Assembly: GCA_937875605.1 (NCBI GenBank)
Contig: CALLXZ010000020.1
Location: 1-12,289 of the forward strand
DNA length: 12,289 nt
Reading direction: 5' to 3'
Source of the DNA: an uncultured Moheibacter sp.
GTDB taxonomy: Bacteria > Bacteroidota > Bacteroidia > Flavobacteriales > Weeksellaceae
How positions within the stretch are numbered: the first letter of the stretch is position 1; each line of letters begins with the position of its first letter. A program made the translations under genes and the position numbers. The notes below the pieces were generated by a model. The model was not told the DNA's origin and did no database searches. It worked only from the letters and a program-made list of their open reading frames with translations. This document shows, piece after piece, positions 1 through 7,090 of the stretch.

Positions 1-26
1 AAGCCTTGTTTTCATAAGGCTTTTTT
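1..26. terminator. Intrinsic terminator hairpin at the window edge
   Basis: A 7-bp perfect stem (AAGCCTT at 1-7, AAGGCTT at 16-22) with an 8-nt loop is followed on the + strand by a run of T (21-26). It lies directly after the stop codon of the leftward YggS gene. The visible T-run would serve a rightward gene outside the window. Whether it also ends the leftward serine cluster depends on bases left of position 1, so bidirectional use is an inference. Confidence 0.7.
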
Positions 27-27
27 A

Positions 28-687
28 TTAATAATAATTCCTAACTCCAAAAATTAAACTTCCGACACGTACCATATTACTTCCTTCTTCGATTGCTATT
101 TTATAATCGCCACTCATTCCCATGGAAAGTGTTTTGAGTTCTGCGTTTTGAGTTTTGAATTTATCAAAAACTGATTTCAGGTATTTGAATTCATTTCGGA
201 TTTGGGTTTCGTCTTCTGTAAAAGTTGCCATTCCCATGAGTCCGATGATTTCAACATTTGGATAATGGATTTTATAATTCTTTAAAATATCTTCGGCTTC
301 CTCCTGCTCCATTCCAAATTTTGTTTCTTCATCAGCTATGTGAATTTGAAGCAAACAGGAAATCATACGATTATTTTTTTGCGCCTGTTTGTTGATTTCT
401 TTCAATAATTCTTCGCTATCCACGCTGTGAATTAAATGTACAAACGGTGCAATGTATTTTACCTTATTTTTTTGAAGATGACCGATCAAATGCCAACGAA
501 TGTCTTTTGGTAAAATGTCATATTTCCCAACTAATTCCTGCACTTTATTTTCCCCGAAATCTAAATGACCAGCCTCATACAAAGTCTGAATATCTTCAGC
601 CGGTTTGGTTTTAGAAACCGCTACCAGCGTTACATGCTCTGGTAATTCATTTTGGATTTCATGAAGATTTTTTATAATTGGATTCAT
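28..687 (-). CDS. yggS: YggS/PLPBP family pyridoxal-phosphate-binding protein
   Basis: PLP homeostasis protein of the YggS/PROSC/PipY family: a single alanine-racemase-like TIM barrel that binds PLP but has no known enzymatic activity. The 219 aa are the usual family length. The PLP lysine is K26 in AVSKTKP, followed by GENKVQE (45-51), WHLIGHLQKNK (65-75), SMGMSGDYKIAI (188-199) and the phosphate-binding GSNMVRVGS (202-210), so all signature segments are intact. The ATG overlaps the stop of the upstream DUF1015 gene by ATGA, which implies translational coupling in the serC-serA-DUF1015 transcript. Family members elsewhere affect B6 vitamer balance and amino-acid metabolism, so a place beside the PLP enzyme SerC is reasonable. 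Family assignment is secure; the operon-specific role is inferred. Confidence 0.95.
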   Translation of the reverse strand: MNPIIKNLHEIQNELPEHVTLVAVSKTKPAEDIQTLYEAGHLDFGENKVQELVGKYDILPKDIRWHLIGHLQKNKVKYIAPFVHLIHSVDSEELLKEINKQAQKNNRMISCLLQIHIADEETKFGMEQEEAEDILKNYKIHYPNVEIIGLMGMATFTEDETQIRNEFKYLKSVFDKFKTQNAELKTLSMGMSGDYKIAIEEGSNMVRVGSLIFGVRNYY

Positions 688-1928
688 TCTTTCAATTGAA
701 ATATAGTCAAACCACTGAGCGGTTTGGGTTCGATGTATGTGCTTTTGGGTGGCATTTTTAGTCCTAAATCGGCAATTTTTTCCAAATCAACGGGTGAAAC
801 AGGATAAAAGAAAAATCCGGCTTTGAACTTTCCACTGTCCACTTTCGATTTCAAATTTTTGATTCCCTCTGTATTTCCGCTTCCGCGAATGAATCCCACT
901 CTATCATCGTCCCGGGAATTTTGAATATCCAAAATTGGTTTTAATATAAATTCTTCAAACAAATAAGTGTCTAATTCGGAAAGACCTTCTACATTTAATC
1001 CTTCTCTTTTAACCAAAAGACTGTAGAATTTCCCATCCAGATACATTCCTAAATTGTGCTTTTTAGAAGGAAAAAACGGATTTTCTCCTCTTTCAGCAAT
1101 TTCAAAACGTTGAGATAATTTTTGAAGAAATTCCTCTGTCGAATGTCCATTCAGATCTTTCACCAAACGGTTGTAATCTTTGATAATTAATTCTTTGTCC
1201 GAAACCAGCATTGCCAATGTATAATTGAGATAATCCGACTCCGATGCACCCTTTACTTCCTTCATCATTTTCTGCGAATAAACCAATGAGCTCTCCATTC
1301 GATGATGACCGTCCGCAATGTAAAGCGAATCATATTTCTCAACTGAATCTTTGATTTGTTGTAAATTCAACCGGTTTTCCACCTGCCAAAGCTGGTGTTG
1401 ATTTTCCGATTTATCCTTAAACGAAGCAACCGGAAGGCGTTTCATTTCTACGTCCATCAACAAATCAATTCGTTGATTATGAGGATATGTCAGCAAAACC
1501 GGTTCTGCATGAAAATGAATATTTGATAAATAATTAGCAAAAAGATTTACCCGTTTCGTTAAGGTTTCCTCGTGTTTTTTTATTTTATTTTGTTCATAAT
1601 CTTCCATGTTGACCAAACCGATGATTCCTCTGACTTGTTCTTTATTGGGTTTAATCAACTGATAGATATAGAAAGAAGTTTTGTCCTGTTCTGATTTAGA
1701 AGCTTTCTGAAAGTCTTGAAAATTATTTCTAACCTTTTTGTGTTTATCATCGGTAGACAAATTACTTTCTTCCCAAGTGGGTTTAATGATCTGTAGAAAC
1801 GAATCCAAATTGGAAGCGACCTCTTTTTCCAATTCTTCATCGGTATAATTATCCACAGACTGGGTTGAAAAAAAGCCCGCAATTTCTTTTACGGGCCGTA
1901 TTCCTTTAAAGGGTTTGAATTGCGGCAT
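684..1928 (-). CDS. DUF1015 family protein in the serine operon
   Basis: A 414-aa soluble protein of the DUF1015 family, whose biochemical role I cannot assign from sequence. Family landmarks are the N-terminal FKGIRP (7-12), the segment IKKHEET (116-122), the hallmark YIADGHHRMES (203-213) and a C-terminal GFIRGSGNTEGIKNL motif. The DGHHR cluster looks like a catalytic or phosphate-binding site. No signal peptide or membrane segment is seen. It starts 18 bp after serA and overlaps yggS by 4 bp, so it is surely co-transcribed with both. Tight linkage to serA and serC suggests a job in serine or phosphoserine metabolism, for example interconversion of serine and phosphoserine, since no phosphoserine phosphatase gene is nearby. 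That role is inference; the family call is firm. Confidence 0.9.
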   Translation of the reverse strand: MPQFKPFKGIRPVKEIAGFFSTQSVDNYTDEELEKEVASNLDSFLQIIKPTWEESNLSTDDKHKKVRNNFQDFQKASKSEQDKTSFYIYQLIKPNKEQVRGIIGLVNMEDYEQNKIKKHEETLTKRVNLFANYLSNIHFHAEPVLLTYPHNQRIDLLMDVEMKRLPVASFKDKSENQHQLWQVENRLNLQQIKDSVEKYDSLYIADGHHRMESSLVYSQKMMKEVKGASESDYLNYTLAMLVSDKELIIKDYNRLVKDLNGHSTEEFLQKLSQRFEIAERGENPFFPSKKHNLGMYLDGKFYSLLVKREGLNVEGLSELDTYLFEEFILKPILDIQNSRDDDRVGFIRGSGNTEGIKNLKSKVDSGKFKAGFFFYPVSPVDLEKIADLGLKMPPKSTYIEPKPLSGLTIFQLKE

Positions 1929-1946
1929 GTTGCAAATTTAGGAAAA

Positions 1947-2909
1947 TTATAACACTTCTTCGCCTTTATAGAACTTGGAAATCTGTTCTGCAAGCTCAAT
2001 CCCGATTCTCTCCTGTGCTTCTTCGGTACTTCCTGCCAAATGCGGAGATAACGAAAGTTTTTCATTCATCAGCAACCGGACGCTTGGTTTCGGTTCATCT
2101 TCAAATACATCCAGACCTGCACCTAAAAGTTTACCGGAATTTAATGCTTCCATCAAATCTTCTTCACATATCACGCCTCCTCTTGCAGTATTAATAATCA
2201 CAGCACCATCCTGCATTTTTTCAATTTCTGCATTTGAGATTATGTATCCATCCTGAGCCGGGACATGAATGGTAAGTACATCACATTGGGAAATGACTTC
2301 TTCAAATGATTTGATATCAAAATGAAACATCAAACACTGTCCGTCAAAAAACTCTACCGGAACATCGGCTTCTGTATAGGTTCTGTCATAAGCAATTACT
2401 TTCATTCCGGCTCCGATTGCTAGTTTTGCTACTTCACGACCTATTCGCCCAAAACCGATTATTCCCATCGTTCTGCCTCGTAATTCAAACGCTTTTCCGT
2501 ATGCTTTTTTCAGTTGACCGAATTTAGTTTCTCCTTCCAAAGGCATAGTGCGATTGGACTGATGAAGATTTCTGTAAATTCCATAGGTATGAGCCATTAC
2601 CATTTCAGCCACTGATGCAGAAGAAGAAGCCGGGGTGTTAATCACCAGAATTCCTTTTGATTTAGCATATTCAACATCGATATTGTCCATTCCAACTCCA
2701 CCTCTACCTATGATTTTCAGGTTGGTAGCATCAATTAAATCCTCACGGACTTTGGTTGCGCTTCGTACCAAAAGGACTTCGATGTTATTTTGATTTATAA
2801 AATCAGCTAATTGATCTTGGGCTACGAATGTGGTGATGACCTCAAAGCCTTCTTTTTCCAACCATATTTTTCCGCCCAATGATATTCCGTCGTTTGCTAA
2901 TACTTTCAT
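1947..2909 (-). CDS. serA: D-3-phosphoglycerate dehydrogenase, short ACT-less form
   Basis: Oxidises 3-phosphoglycerate to 3-phosphohydroxypyruvate with NAD+, the first step of phosphorylated serine synthesis. It is a 320-aa D-2-hydroxyacid dehydrogenase: substrate segment RSATKV (49-54), GRGGVGMDNID (68-78), Rossmann loop GFGRIG (152-157), catalytic R243 in NTARGG, E272 in FEDEP and H290 in SPHLAGST. The catalytic Arg-Glu-His triad is complete. The protein ends shortly after the catalytic domain, so it lacks the C-terminal ACT (serine-binding) domain and is probably not inhibited by serine as E. coli SerA is. An insertion around 183-200 (EFFDGQCLMFHF) follows the NAD motif. It lies between serC (72 bp upstream) and DUF1015 (18 bp downstream). 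Another 2-hydroxyacid dehydrogenase is possible in principle, but the serC neighbour makes SerA very likely. Confidence 0.93.
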   Translation of the reverse strand: MKVLANDGISLGGKIWLEKEGFEVITTFVAQDQLADFINQNNIEVLLVRSATKVREDLIDATNLKIIGRGGVGMDNIDVEYAKSKGILVINTPASSSASVAEMVMAHTYGIYRNLHQSNRTMPLEGETKFGQLKKAYGKAFELRGRTMGIIGFGRIGREVAKLAIGAGMKVIAYDRTYTEADVPVEFFDGQCLMFHFDIKSFEEVISQCDVLTIHVPAQDGYIISNAEIEKMQDGAVIINTARGGVICEEDLMEALNSGKLLGAGLDVFEDEPKPSVRLLMNEKLSLSPHLAGSTEEAQERIGIELAEQISKFYKGEEVL

Positions 2910-2920
2910 TTTAAAATTTA

Positions 2921-2948
2921 GATTTTAGACATGAGATTTTAGACATGA
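2921..2948. repeat. 14-bp tandem direct repeat in the serC-serA gap
   Basis: Two perfect head-to-tail copies of GATTTTAGACATGA (2921-2934 and 2935-2948) lie in the 72-bp spacer between serC and serA, ending 11 bp before the serA start. On the transcribed strand each copy supplies an ATG triplet upstream of serA, opening reading frames of only a few codons. It may be a remnant of a dispersed intergenic repeat or part of the serA leader; no function can be assigned from the sequence. Confidence 0.8.
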
Positions 2949-2981
2949 GTTAACTTATCTAAAACTTATTTATATTTATAA

Positions 2982-4055
2982 TTAACCAAATTTCTGCTCG
3001 AACTGTTTCATCACATCCACCAAAACCTGAACGCTTTCAATGGGTAGAGCATTATACATACTTGCACGGTATCCACCTACATCTCTGTGTCCGTTCAAAC
3101 TTGAAATTCCAGCTTCTTTCCACATTTTGTCAAATTCTGATTTATTATTTTCATCTTTCAATACAAAAGTTGCATTCATTTCAGAACGATCTTCAACTTC
3201 TGCAGTTCCTGTGAATAAAGCATTTCTGTCGATTTCAGCATACATCAACTCCGCTTTTGCCCGATTTCTTTTTGTGATTTCAGGAACACCACCTAAATTT
3301 TTCAACCATTGCAAATTCAACATCACACCATAAACCGCCAAAACCGGCCAGGTGTTAAATGCACTTCCTTTATCTATATGCGTTTGGAAATTTAAATAAG
3401 AAGGAATATCTCTTCCGGTTTTTCCTAAAACATCTTTTTTGACAATCGTAACCACACTTCCTGCAGGACCCATATTTTTTTGTGCTCCGGCATAAATCAC
3501 ATCAAATTTTGAAACATCCACAGCTTTACTCAAAATGTCAGAGGACATATCACAAACCATAGGAACCGGACTGTCAGGAAAAGATTTCATCTGTGTTCCG
3601 AAAATCGTATTGTTTGATGTACAATGAAAATAATCCACATCAGAAGGAATTGTAAAATCTTTTGGTACATAGTTGAAATTCTTATCGGCTGAACTTGCAA
3701 CGATTTCTATATTCCCAAATTTCTTAGCTTCCTTAATAGCGCTTTTAGCCCAAACCCCTGTTTCTGCATAAGCAGCTTTTCCTCCGTTTAGTTTCATCAA
3801 ATTGAAAGGAACCATCACAAACTGCAACGAAGCTCCACCTTGCGTGAAAATAACTTCATGTGTATCAGGAACATTCATTAAATCTTTCACCAATTGGATA
3901 GCGGTGTCAATTACTTCCTGAGCATCTGCTCTCCTGTGGGAAATCTCCATAATGGAAGAACCGGAACCATTGAAGTCCAATACTGCCTGAGACATTTTGT
4001 CGAAAACTTCCTGGGGAAGAATACAAGGACCTGCGCTGAAATTGTGGATTTTCAT
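2982..4055 (-). CDS. serC: Phosphoserine aminotransferase
   Basis: Class-V PLP aminotransferase that converts 3-phosphohydroxypyruvate and glutamate to phosphoserine and 2-oxoglutarate; the family can also act on the B6 precursor 3-hydroxy-4-phosphohydroxy-2-oxobutanoate. The 357 aa are full length. Visible landmarks are NFSAGPCILP (5-14), SIMEISHRR (34-42), QGGASLQF (72-79), the PLP lysine K193 in AGAQKNMGPAG, NTWPV (234-238) and the C-terminal substrate-binding GHRDVGGYRAS (322-332). All expected SerC positions are present. It lies 91 bp after the ferredoxin gene and 72 bp before serA in the same direction. I find no good TAnnTTTG box in the 91-bp gap, so transcription from the ferredoxin promoter is plausible. 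Confidence 0.97.
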   Translation of the reverse strand: MKIHNFSAGPCILPQEVFDKMSQAVLDFNGSGSSIMEISHRRADAQEVIDTAIQLVKDLMNVPDTHEVIFTQGGASLQFVMVPFNLMKLNGGKAAYAETGVWAKSAIKEAKKFGNIEIVASSADKNFNYVPKDFTIPSDVDYFHCTSNNTIFGTQMKSFPDSPVPMVCDMSSDILSKAVDVSKFDVIYAGAQKNMGPAGSVVTIVKKDVLGKTGRDIPSYLNFQTHIDKGSAFNTWPVLAVYGVMLNLQWLKNLGGVPEITKRNRAKAELMYAEIDRNALFTGTAEVEDRSEMNATFVLKDENNKSEFDKMWKEAGISSLNGHRDVGGYRASMYNALPIESVQVLVDVMKQFEQKFG

Positions 4056-4146
4056 ATTTTTTAAGTTTTTTGTTTTACGAAATACGCTTTTTAATTATTT
4101 GTATGTTGAAACTTCTAATCTCTAACTTGTAATTTCAAACTTTATT

Positions 4147-4497
4147 TTACTCTTTGTGCATAAATGCCTTTTTGCTCAGCAAACGCTCTTCGCTTTCCAC
4201 ATGGTCATCATCGGGAATACAACAGTCAACCGGACAAACAGCTGCACATTGCGGTTCCTCGTGAAAGCCTTTGCATTCCGTACATTTATCGGGAACGATA
4301 TAGTAAACTTCATCGCTCACCGGCTCTTGGGCTTCATCTGCATTAAAAGATTTTCCGTCTATATTGATAACATTTCCTGAAAGTTCGGTTCCATCGGCAT
4401 ATCGCCAATCCACAGCTGCCTCGTAGATCGCAGTATTTGGGCATTCAGGTTCACATGCTCCGCAGTTGATACATTCATCAGTGATTATGATTGCCAT
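4147..4497 (-). CDS. Dicluster [4Fe-4S] ferredoxin
   Basis: A 116-aa cytoplasmic electron carrier with two ferredoxin-type cysteine motifs: C9-x2-C12-x2-C15-x3-C19-P and C72-x2-C75-x8-C84-x3-C88-P, with extra cysteines at C92 and C93. The 8-residue spacing in the second motif resembles the Allochromatium/YfhL type of 2[4Fe-4S] ferredoxins, whose clusters have low and unequal potentials. About 50 residues separate the motifs, longer than in classical 55-80 aa ferredoxins, and the protein is strongly acidic. There is no signal peptide. It heads the leftward serine cluster and diverges from the LuxC-like acyl-CoA reductase gene. Its redox partner cannot be read from sequence; the paired reductase is NAD(P)H-type by family and need not use it. 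Confidence 0.93.
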   Translation of the reverse strand: MAIIITDECINCGACEPECPNTAIYEAAVDWRYADGTELSGNVINIDGKSFNADEAQEPVSDEVYYIVPDKCTECKGFHEEPQCAAVCPVDCCIPDDDHVESEERLLSKKAFMHKE

Positions 4498-4525
4498 TAT
4501 TTTTTCTTTTATTTTAATTTTTAAA

Positions 4526-4558
4526 TATCAAATTTTAAATAATTCAGTATCAAATTTT
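4526..4558. repeat. Short AT-rich direct repeat upstream of the ferredoxin gene
   Basis: The 11-mer TATCAAATTTT occurs at 4526-4536 and again at 4548-4558, one copy start 22 bp after the other (about two helical turns), in the 118-bp divergent region. It lies in the putative ferredoxin leader and just upstream of the acyl-CoA reductase promoter. In DNA this AT-rich a chance repeat is possible; the two-turn spacing is compatible with a regulator site but proves nothing. Confidence 0.45.
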
Positions 4559-4583
4559 GCTATTTTCTAAATCATTAAATTTG
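4556..4583 (+). promoter_or_regulatory. Bacteroidota promoter of the acyl-CoA reductase gene
   Basis: An exact TAnnTTTG -7 box (TAAATTTG, 4576-4583) is preceded by a TTTG -33 element (4556-4559) with a 16-bp spacer, slightly short of the usual 17-19. The expected start of transcription near 4590 gives a leader of about 26 nt before the ATG at 4616. The box is followed by a dyad, TTTGC-ACC-GCAAA (4580-4592... read from T4580), that recurs before pyrH. Confidence 0.65.
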
Positions 4584-4588
4584 CACCG

Positions 4589-4596
4589 CAAAATTA
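4589..4596 (-). promoter_or_regulatory. Face-to-face -7 box for the ferredoxin gene
   Basis: On the - strand, 4596-4589 reads TAATTTTG, an exact match to TAnnTTTG. It is formed by the right arm of the dyad whose left arm is the + strand -7 box at 4576-4583. The two boxes are 5 bp apart and point at each other, so polymerase could not occupy both at once. No good -33 element is seen at 17-19 bp (a TTTG on the - strand at 4623-4620 is 23 bp away), so use of this promoter is less certain than its + strand partner. Confidence 0.4.
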
Positions 4597-4615
4597 CCAC
4601 ATTTTTTATAAAATT

Positions 4616-5656
4616 ATGTCAAATCAATCCCGTATTTCCGCAATTTATGATTTAGGTCAATTTTTTACTTTTATCATTGAAAATGAAATAGATAATAAAG
4701 ACAATTTAGCCAGATACGAATATCTGAAAGAAGATTTTTTAAAGATTTTAAATTTGGCAGAAATCCAAAACCCATGGTTTACGCAAAGCAATCTAAAATT
4801 TTGTCTGGAACAATGGGGGAAAGTATTGATCAAGGAAAATCTGAAACAATGGGTAGAAAAATATTCTTTTTCCTCCCAGCCTCAAAAAATAGGTATTATC
4901 ATGGCGGGCAATATTCCGCTTGTGGGATTTCATGATTTGATTGCGGTTTTGCTTTCCGGACACAATGCGATTGTGAAAACTTCTTCGAAAGATGATGTTT
5001 TGATGAGTTTTGTAATTAATTATTTACAGGAATTTGAAGCATTAAAAAACACAATCCAAAAAGTGGAGAAATTACAAAATCACGATGCCGTAATCGCGAC
5101 CGGAAGCAATAATACAGCCAGATATTTTGAATATTACTTTAAAGAGATTCCGCATATCATTCGAAAAAACAGAACTTCTGTTGCAGTTTTAAACGGAAAT
5201 GAATCCGAAGAGGATTTGAAAAATTTATCAGAAGATATTTTCCGTTATTTTGGTTTAGGATGCAGAAATGTCACGAAACTTTATTTGCCTAAAGGATTTA
5301 ATACGGATTTGTTATTTGAGTCTTTTTATGAATGGAAAGAAATAATTAATCATGCTAAATATGCAAACAATTACGATTATAACCGTGCAATTTACCTTAT
5401 GGGAAATGAAGAATTTCTCGACAATAATTTTATGATATTAAGAGAATCGAACGAACTCCACAGTCCGATTGGTGTCATTCATTATGAGTTTTATGAAAAT
5501 TCTGAAATTCTTAAAAATGAGTTGATTGCCAACACAGATAAAATTCAATGTGTCGTCGGAAATGATTTCGAAATTAAATTCGGAGAAACCCAAAAACCAT
5601 CTTTAACAGATTATGCAGATGGTGTGGATACGATGAAGTTTTTGGAAAATTTGTAA
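4616..5656 (+). CDS. LuxC-like acyl-CoA reductase
   Basis: A 346-aa member of the LuxC acyl-CoA reductase family (aldehyde-dehydrogenase fold), which in luminous bacteria reduces activated fatty acyl groups to aldehydes with NADPH. Visible elements: nucleotide-binding segment IMAGNIPLVGFHD (95-107), VKTSSKD (120-126), ATGSNNTARYF (161-171), RKNRTS (183-188) and the probable acyl-accepting cysteine C216 in FGLGCRNVTK. It is shorter than LuxC (about 480 aa), with the N-terminal part reduced, as in other Bacteroidota members. No luxAB or luxDE genes are nearby, so bioluminescence is not implied; a role in fatty aldehyde or lipid metabolism is possible but unproven. It diverges from the ferredoxin gene and precedes pyrH by 75 bp. 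Family call firm, substrate unknown. Confidence 0.88.
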   Translation: MSNQSRISAIYDLGQFFTFIIENEIDNKDNLARYEYLKEDFLKILNLAEIQNPWFTQSNLKFCLEQWGKVLIKENLKQWVEKYSFSSQPQKIGIIMAGNIPLVGFHDLIAVLLSGHNAIVKTSSKDDVLMSFVINYLQEFEALKNTIQKVEKLQNHDAVIATGSNNTARYFEYYFKEIPHIIRKNRTSVAVLNGNESEEDLKNLSEDIFRYFGLGCRNVTKLYLPKGFNTDLLFESFYEWKEIINHAKYANNYDYNRAIYLMGNEEFLDNNFMILRESNELHSPIGVIHYEFYENSEILKNELIANTDKIQCVVGNDFEIKFGETQKPSLTDYADGVDTMKFLENL

Positions 5657-5695
5657 AACCATTTAAATAAAGAACTAATTCCTTTTTCACTTTAC

Positions 5696-5703
5696 TATAT
5701 TTG
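5696..5703 (+). promoter_or_regulatory. pyrH promoter -7 box with conserved start-site dyad
   Basis: TATATTTG (5696-5703) is an exact TAnnTTTG match. It continues into CACTGCAAAATT, so the 20 bp from 5696 match 18 of 20 bp of the acyl-CoA reductase promoter (4576-4595). The predicted start near 5710 leaves about 22 nt before the ATG at 5732. No convincing -33 TTTG is present at the normal distance. Confidence 0.6.
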
Positions 5704-5731
5704 CACTGCAAAATTCCAATATTTAATTCCA

Positions 5732-6436
5732 ATGAAATATAAAAGAATACTCCTGAAATTAAGTGGCGAAGCGCTAATGGGTGAACGTCAATACGGTATA
5801 GATCCTGATCGTTTGAAAGAATATGCAGAAGAAATTAAGTCTGTCGTAAGTTTGGGAGTGGAAGTAGCCATCGTCATCGGAGGCGGAAATATTTTCCGCG
5901 GTGTAGCCGGCGCCGCAAACGGAATGGACAGAGTTCAGGGAGATTATATGGGAATGCTGGCAACGGTCATCAATTCGATGGCATTACAGTCTGCGCTGGA
6001 AGAAGCGGGCGTTTATACCCGTTTGCAAACGGCCATCCGAATGGAACAAATCGCTGAACCTTTCATAAAACGCAGAGCAACACGCCATTTGGAAAAAGGA
6101 AGAGTGGTGATTTTTGGTGCGGGAACTGGAAATCCTTATTTCACAACTGATACGGCTGCGACCTTAAGAGCGATTGAAATTGATGCAGACGTGATTTTAA
6201 AAGGAACACGTGTGGATGGAATTTACACAGCAGACCCGGAAAAAGATCCAAATGCTACGAAATTTGACACACTTTCCTTTGACGAAGTGTATCAAAAGGG
6301 ATTGAATGTGATGGATATGACAGCTTTTACGCTTAGTCAGGAAAATAATTTACCGATTATCGTGTTTGATATGAATACACGGGGAAATCTGGAAAAATTA
6401 ATCAAAGGCGATAATATCGGAACTTTGGTAAATTAA
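5732..6436 (+). CDS. pyrH: UMP kinase
   Basis: Phosphorylates UMP to UDP with ATP in pyrimidine nucleotide synthesis; a hexameric amino-acid-kinase-fold enzyme of the cytoplasm. The 234 aa are full length. Motifs in order: KLSGEALMG (9-17) at the phosphate site, GGGNIFRG (50-57), [16 protein letters not shown] (70-85) in the UMP/allosteric region, [15 protein letters not shown] (129-143) at the UMP pocket, and [13 protein letters not shown] (157-169) at the ATP site. All expected catalytic segments are intact. The pyrH-frr order with frr 77 bp downstream is the standard bacterial pair. It has its own promoter candidate just upstream, so it need not depend on the acyl-CoA reductase transcript. 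Confidence 0.98.
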   Translation: MKYKRILLKLSGEALMGERQYGIDPDRLKEYAEEIKSVVSLGVEVAIVIGGGNIFRGVAGAANGMDRVQGDYMGMLATVINSMALQSALEEAGVYTRLQTAIRMEQIAEPFIKRRATRHLEKGRVVIFGAGTGNPYFTTDTAATLRAIEIDADVILKGTRVDGIYTADPEKDPNATKFDTLSFDEVYQKGLNVMDMTAFTLSQENNLPIIVFDMNTRGNLEKLIKGDNIGTLVN

Positions 6437-6513
6437 AAATGTTGAATTAATTTAGAATTTTTAAATTCGCAAACCGAAGTTCATTTTTCAAAATTCGTTA
6501 AACTAAAAACAAA

Positions 6514-7068
6514 ATGGAAGAATTAGATTTAATATTAGAAGAAGCAAAAGATCAAATGCAGAAGGCATTGGAACATTTGGATAAAGAACTTTTAAAATTA
6601 CGTGCAGGAAAAGCGAGTCCTGCTATGCTTTCTTCAGTTCGGTTTGATTATTACGGAAACTCAACTCCGCTTTCACAAGCAGCAAATATTGGAACACCGG
6701 ATGCCAGAACGTTGACCATTCAGCCCTGGGAAAAAAATCTGATTTCAGAAATCGAAAAAGCAATCATCAATGCAAATTTAGGTTTTGCTCCCTCTAATAA
6801 TGGAGATATGATCATCATCAGCATTCCGCCGTTGACAGAAGAAAGACGTAAAGAATTGGCAAAAATGGCAAAAGCAGAAACAGAGCACGCAAAAGTAAGC
6901 ATTCGAAATTCCCGTAAAGATGCCAATAATGACATCAAAAAAACAGAAGATGCGTCAGATGATATGAAGAAAACATATGAAGACAGAATTCAAGGGCTGA
7001 CCGATAAATTTGTAGCAAAAACCGATGATATTTTTGCAGCAAAAGAAAAAGAAATCATGACGGTGTAA
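6514..7068 (+). CDS. frr: Ribosome recycling factor
   Basis: RRF splits post-termination ribosomes together with EF-G. The 184 aa match the family length of about 185. Visible signatures: LRAGKASPAML (29-39), the beta-hinge region TIQPWE (68-73), PPLTEERR (105-112) and VSIRNSRKDAN (128-138), which holds the arginines that contact 23S rRNA in the long three-helix bundle domain. It follows pyrH at 77 bp with no obvious terminator between them; the gap holds only a weak AT-rich palindrome (GAATTT at 6455-6460, AAATTC at 6463-6468). A hairpin terminator follows 22 bp after the stop. Essential housekeeping gene; the call is secure. Confidence 0.98.
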   Translation: MEELDLILEEAKDQMQKALEHLDKELLKLRAGKASPAMLSSVRFDYYGNSTPLSQAANIGTPDARTLTIQPWEKNLISEIEKAIINANLGFAPSNNGDMIIISIPPLTEERRKELAKMAKAETEHAKVSIRNSRKDANNDIKKTEDASDDMKKTYEDRIQGLTDKFVAKTDDIFAAKEKEIMTV

Positions 7069-7090
7069 GTTCACCTAACATACATTTATG

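Noticed and set aside
1975..2256. 93-aa + strand reading frame inside serA
   Set aside because: Lies wholly antisense to a fully conserved serA and has no recognisable features.
4156..4380. Two + strand reading frames antisense to the ferredoxin gene
   Set aside because: The ferredoxin frame has both cysteine motifs intact; the antisense frames show no family and no promoter.
28..4497. Mobile element or recently acquired island
   Set aside because: No transposase, integrase, tRNA junction or terminal repeats; base composition looks uniform, and the genes are housekeeping.
4616..5656. Bioluminescence (lux) locus
   Set aside because: Only a LuxC-like reductase is present; no luxA, luxB, luxD or luxE homologue lies nearby, and such reductases occur in non-luminous Bacteroidota.
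6455..6468. Palindrome GAATTT-TT-AAATTC between pyrH and frr as a terminator
   Set aside because: The stem is wholly A/T except for one G-C pair, the loop is too short, and no T-run follows; pyrH and frr are normally co-transcribed.
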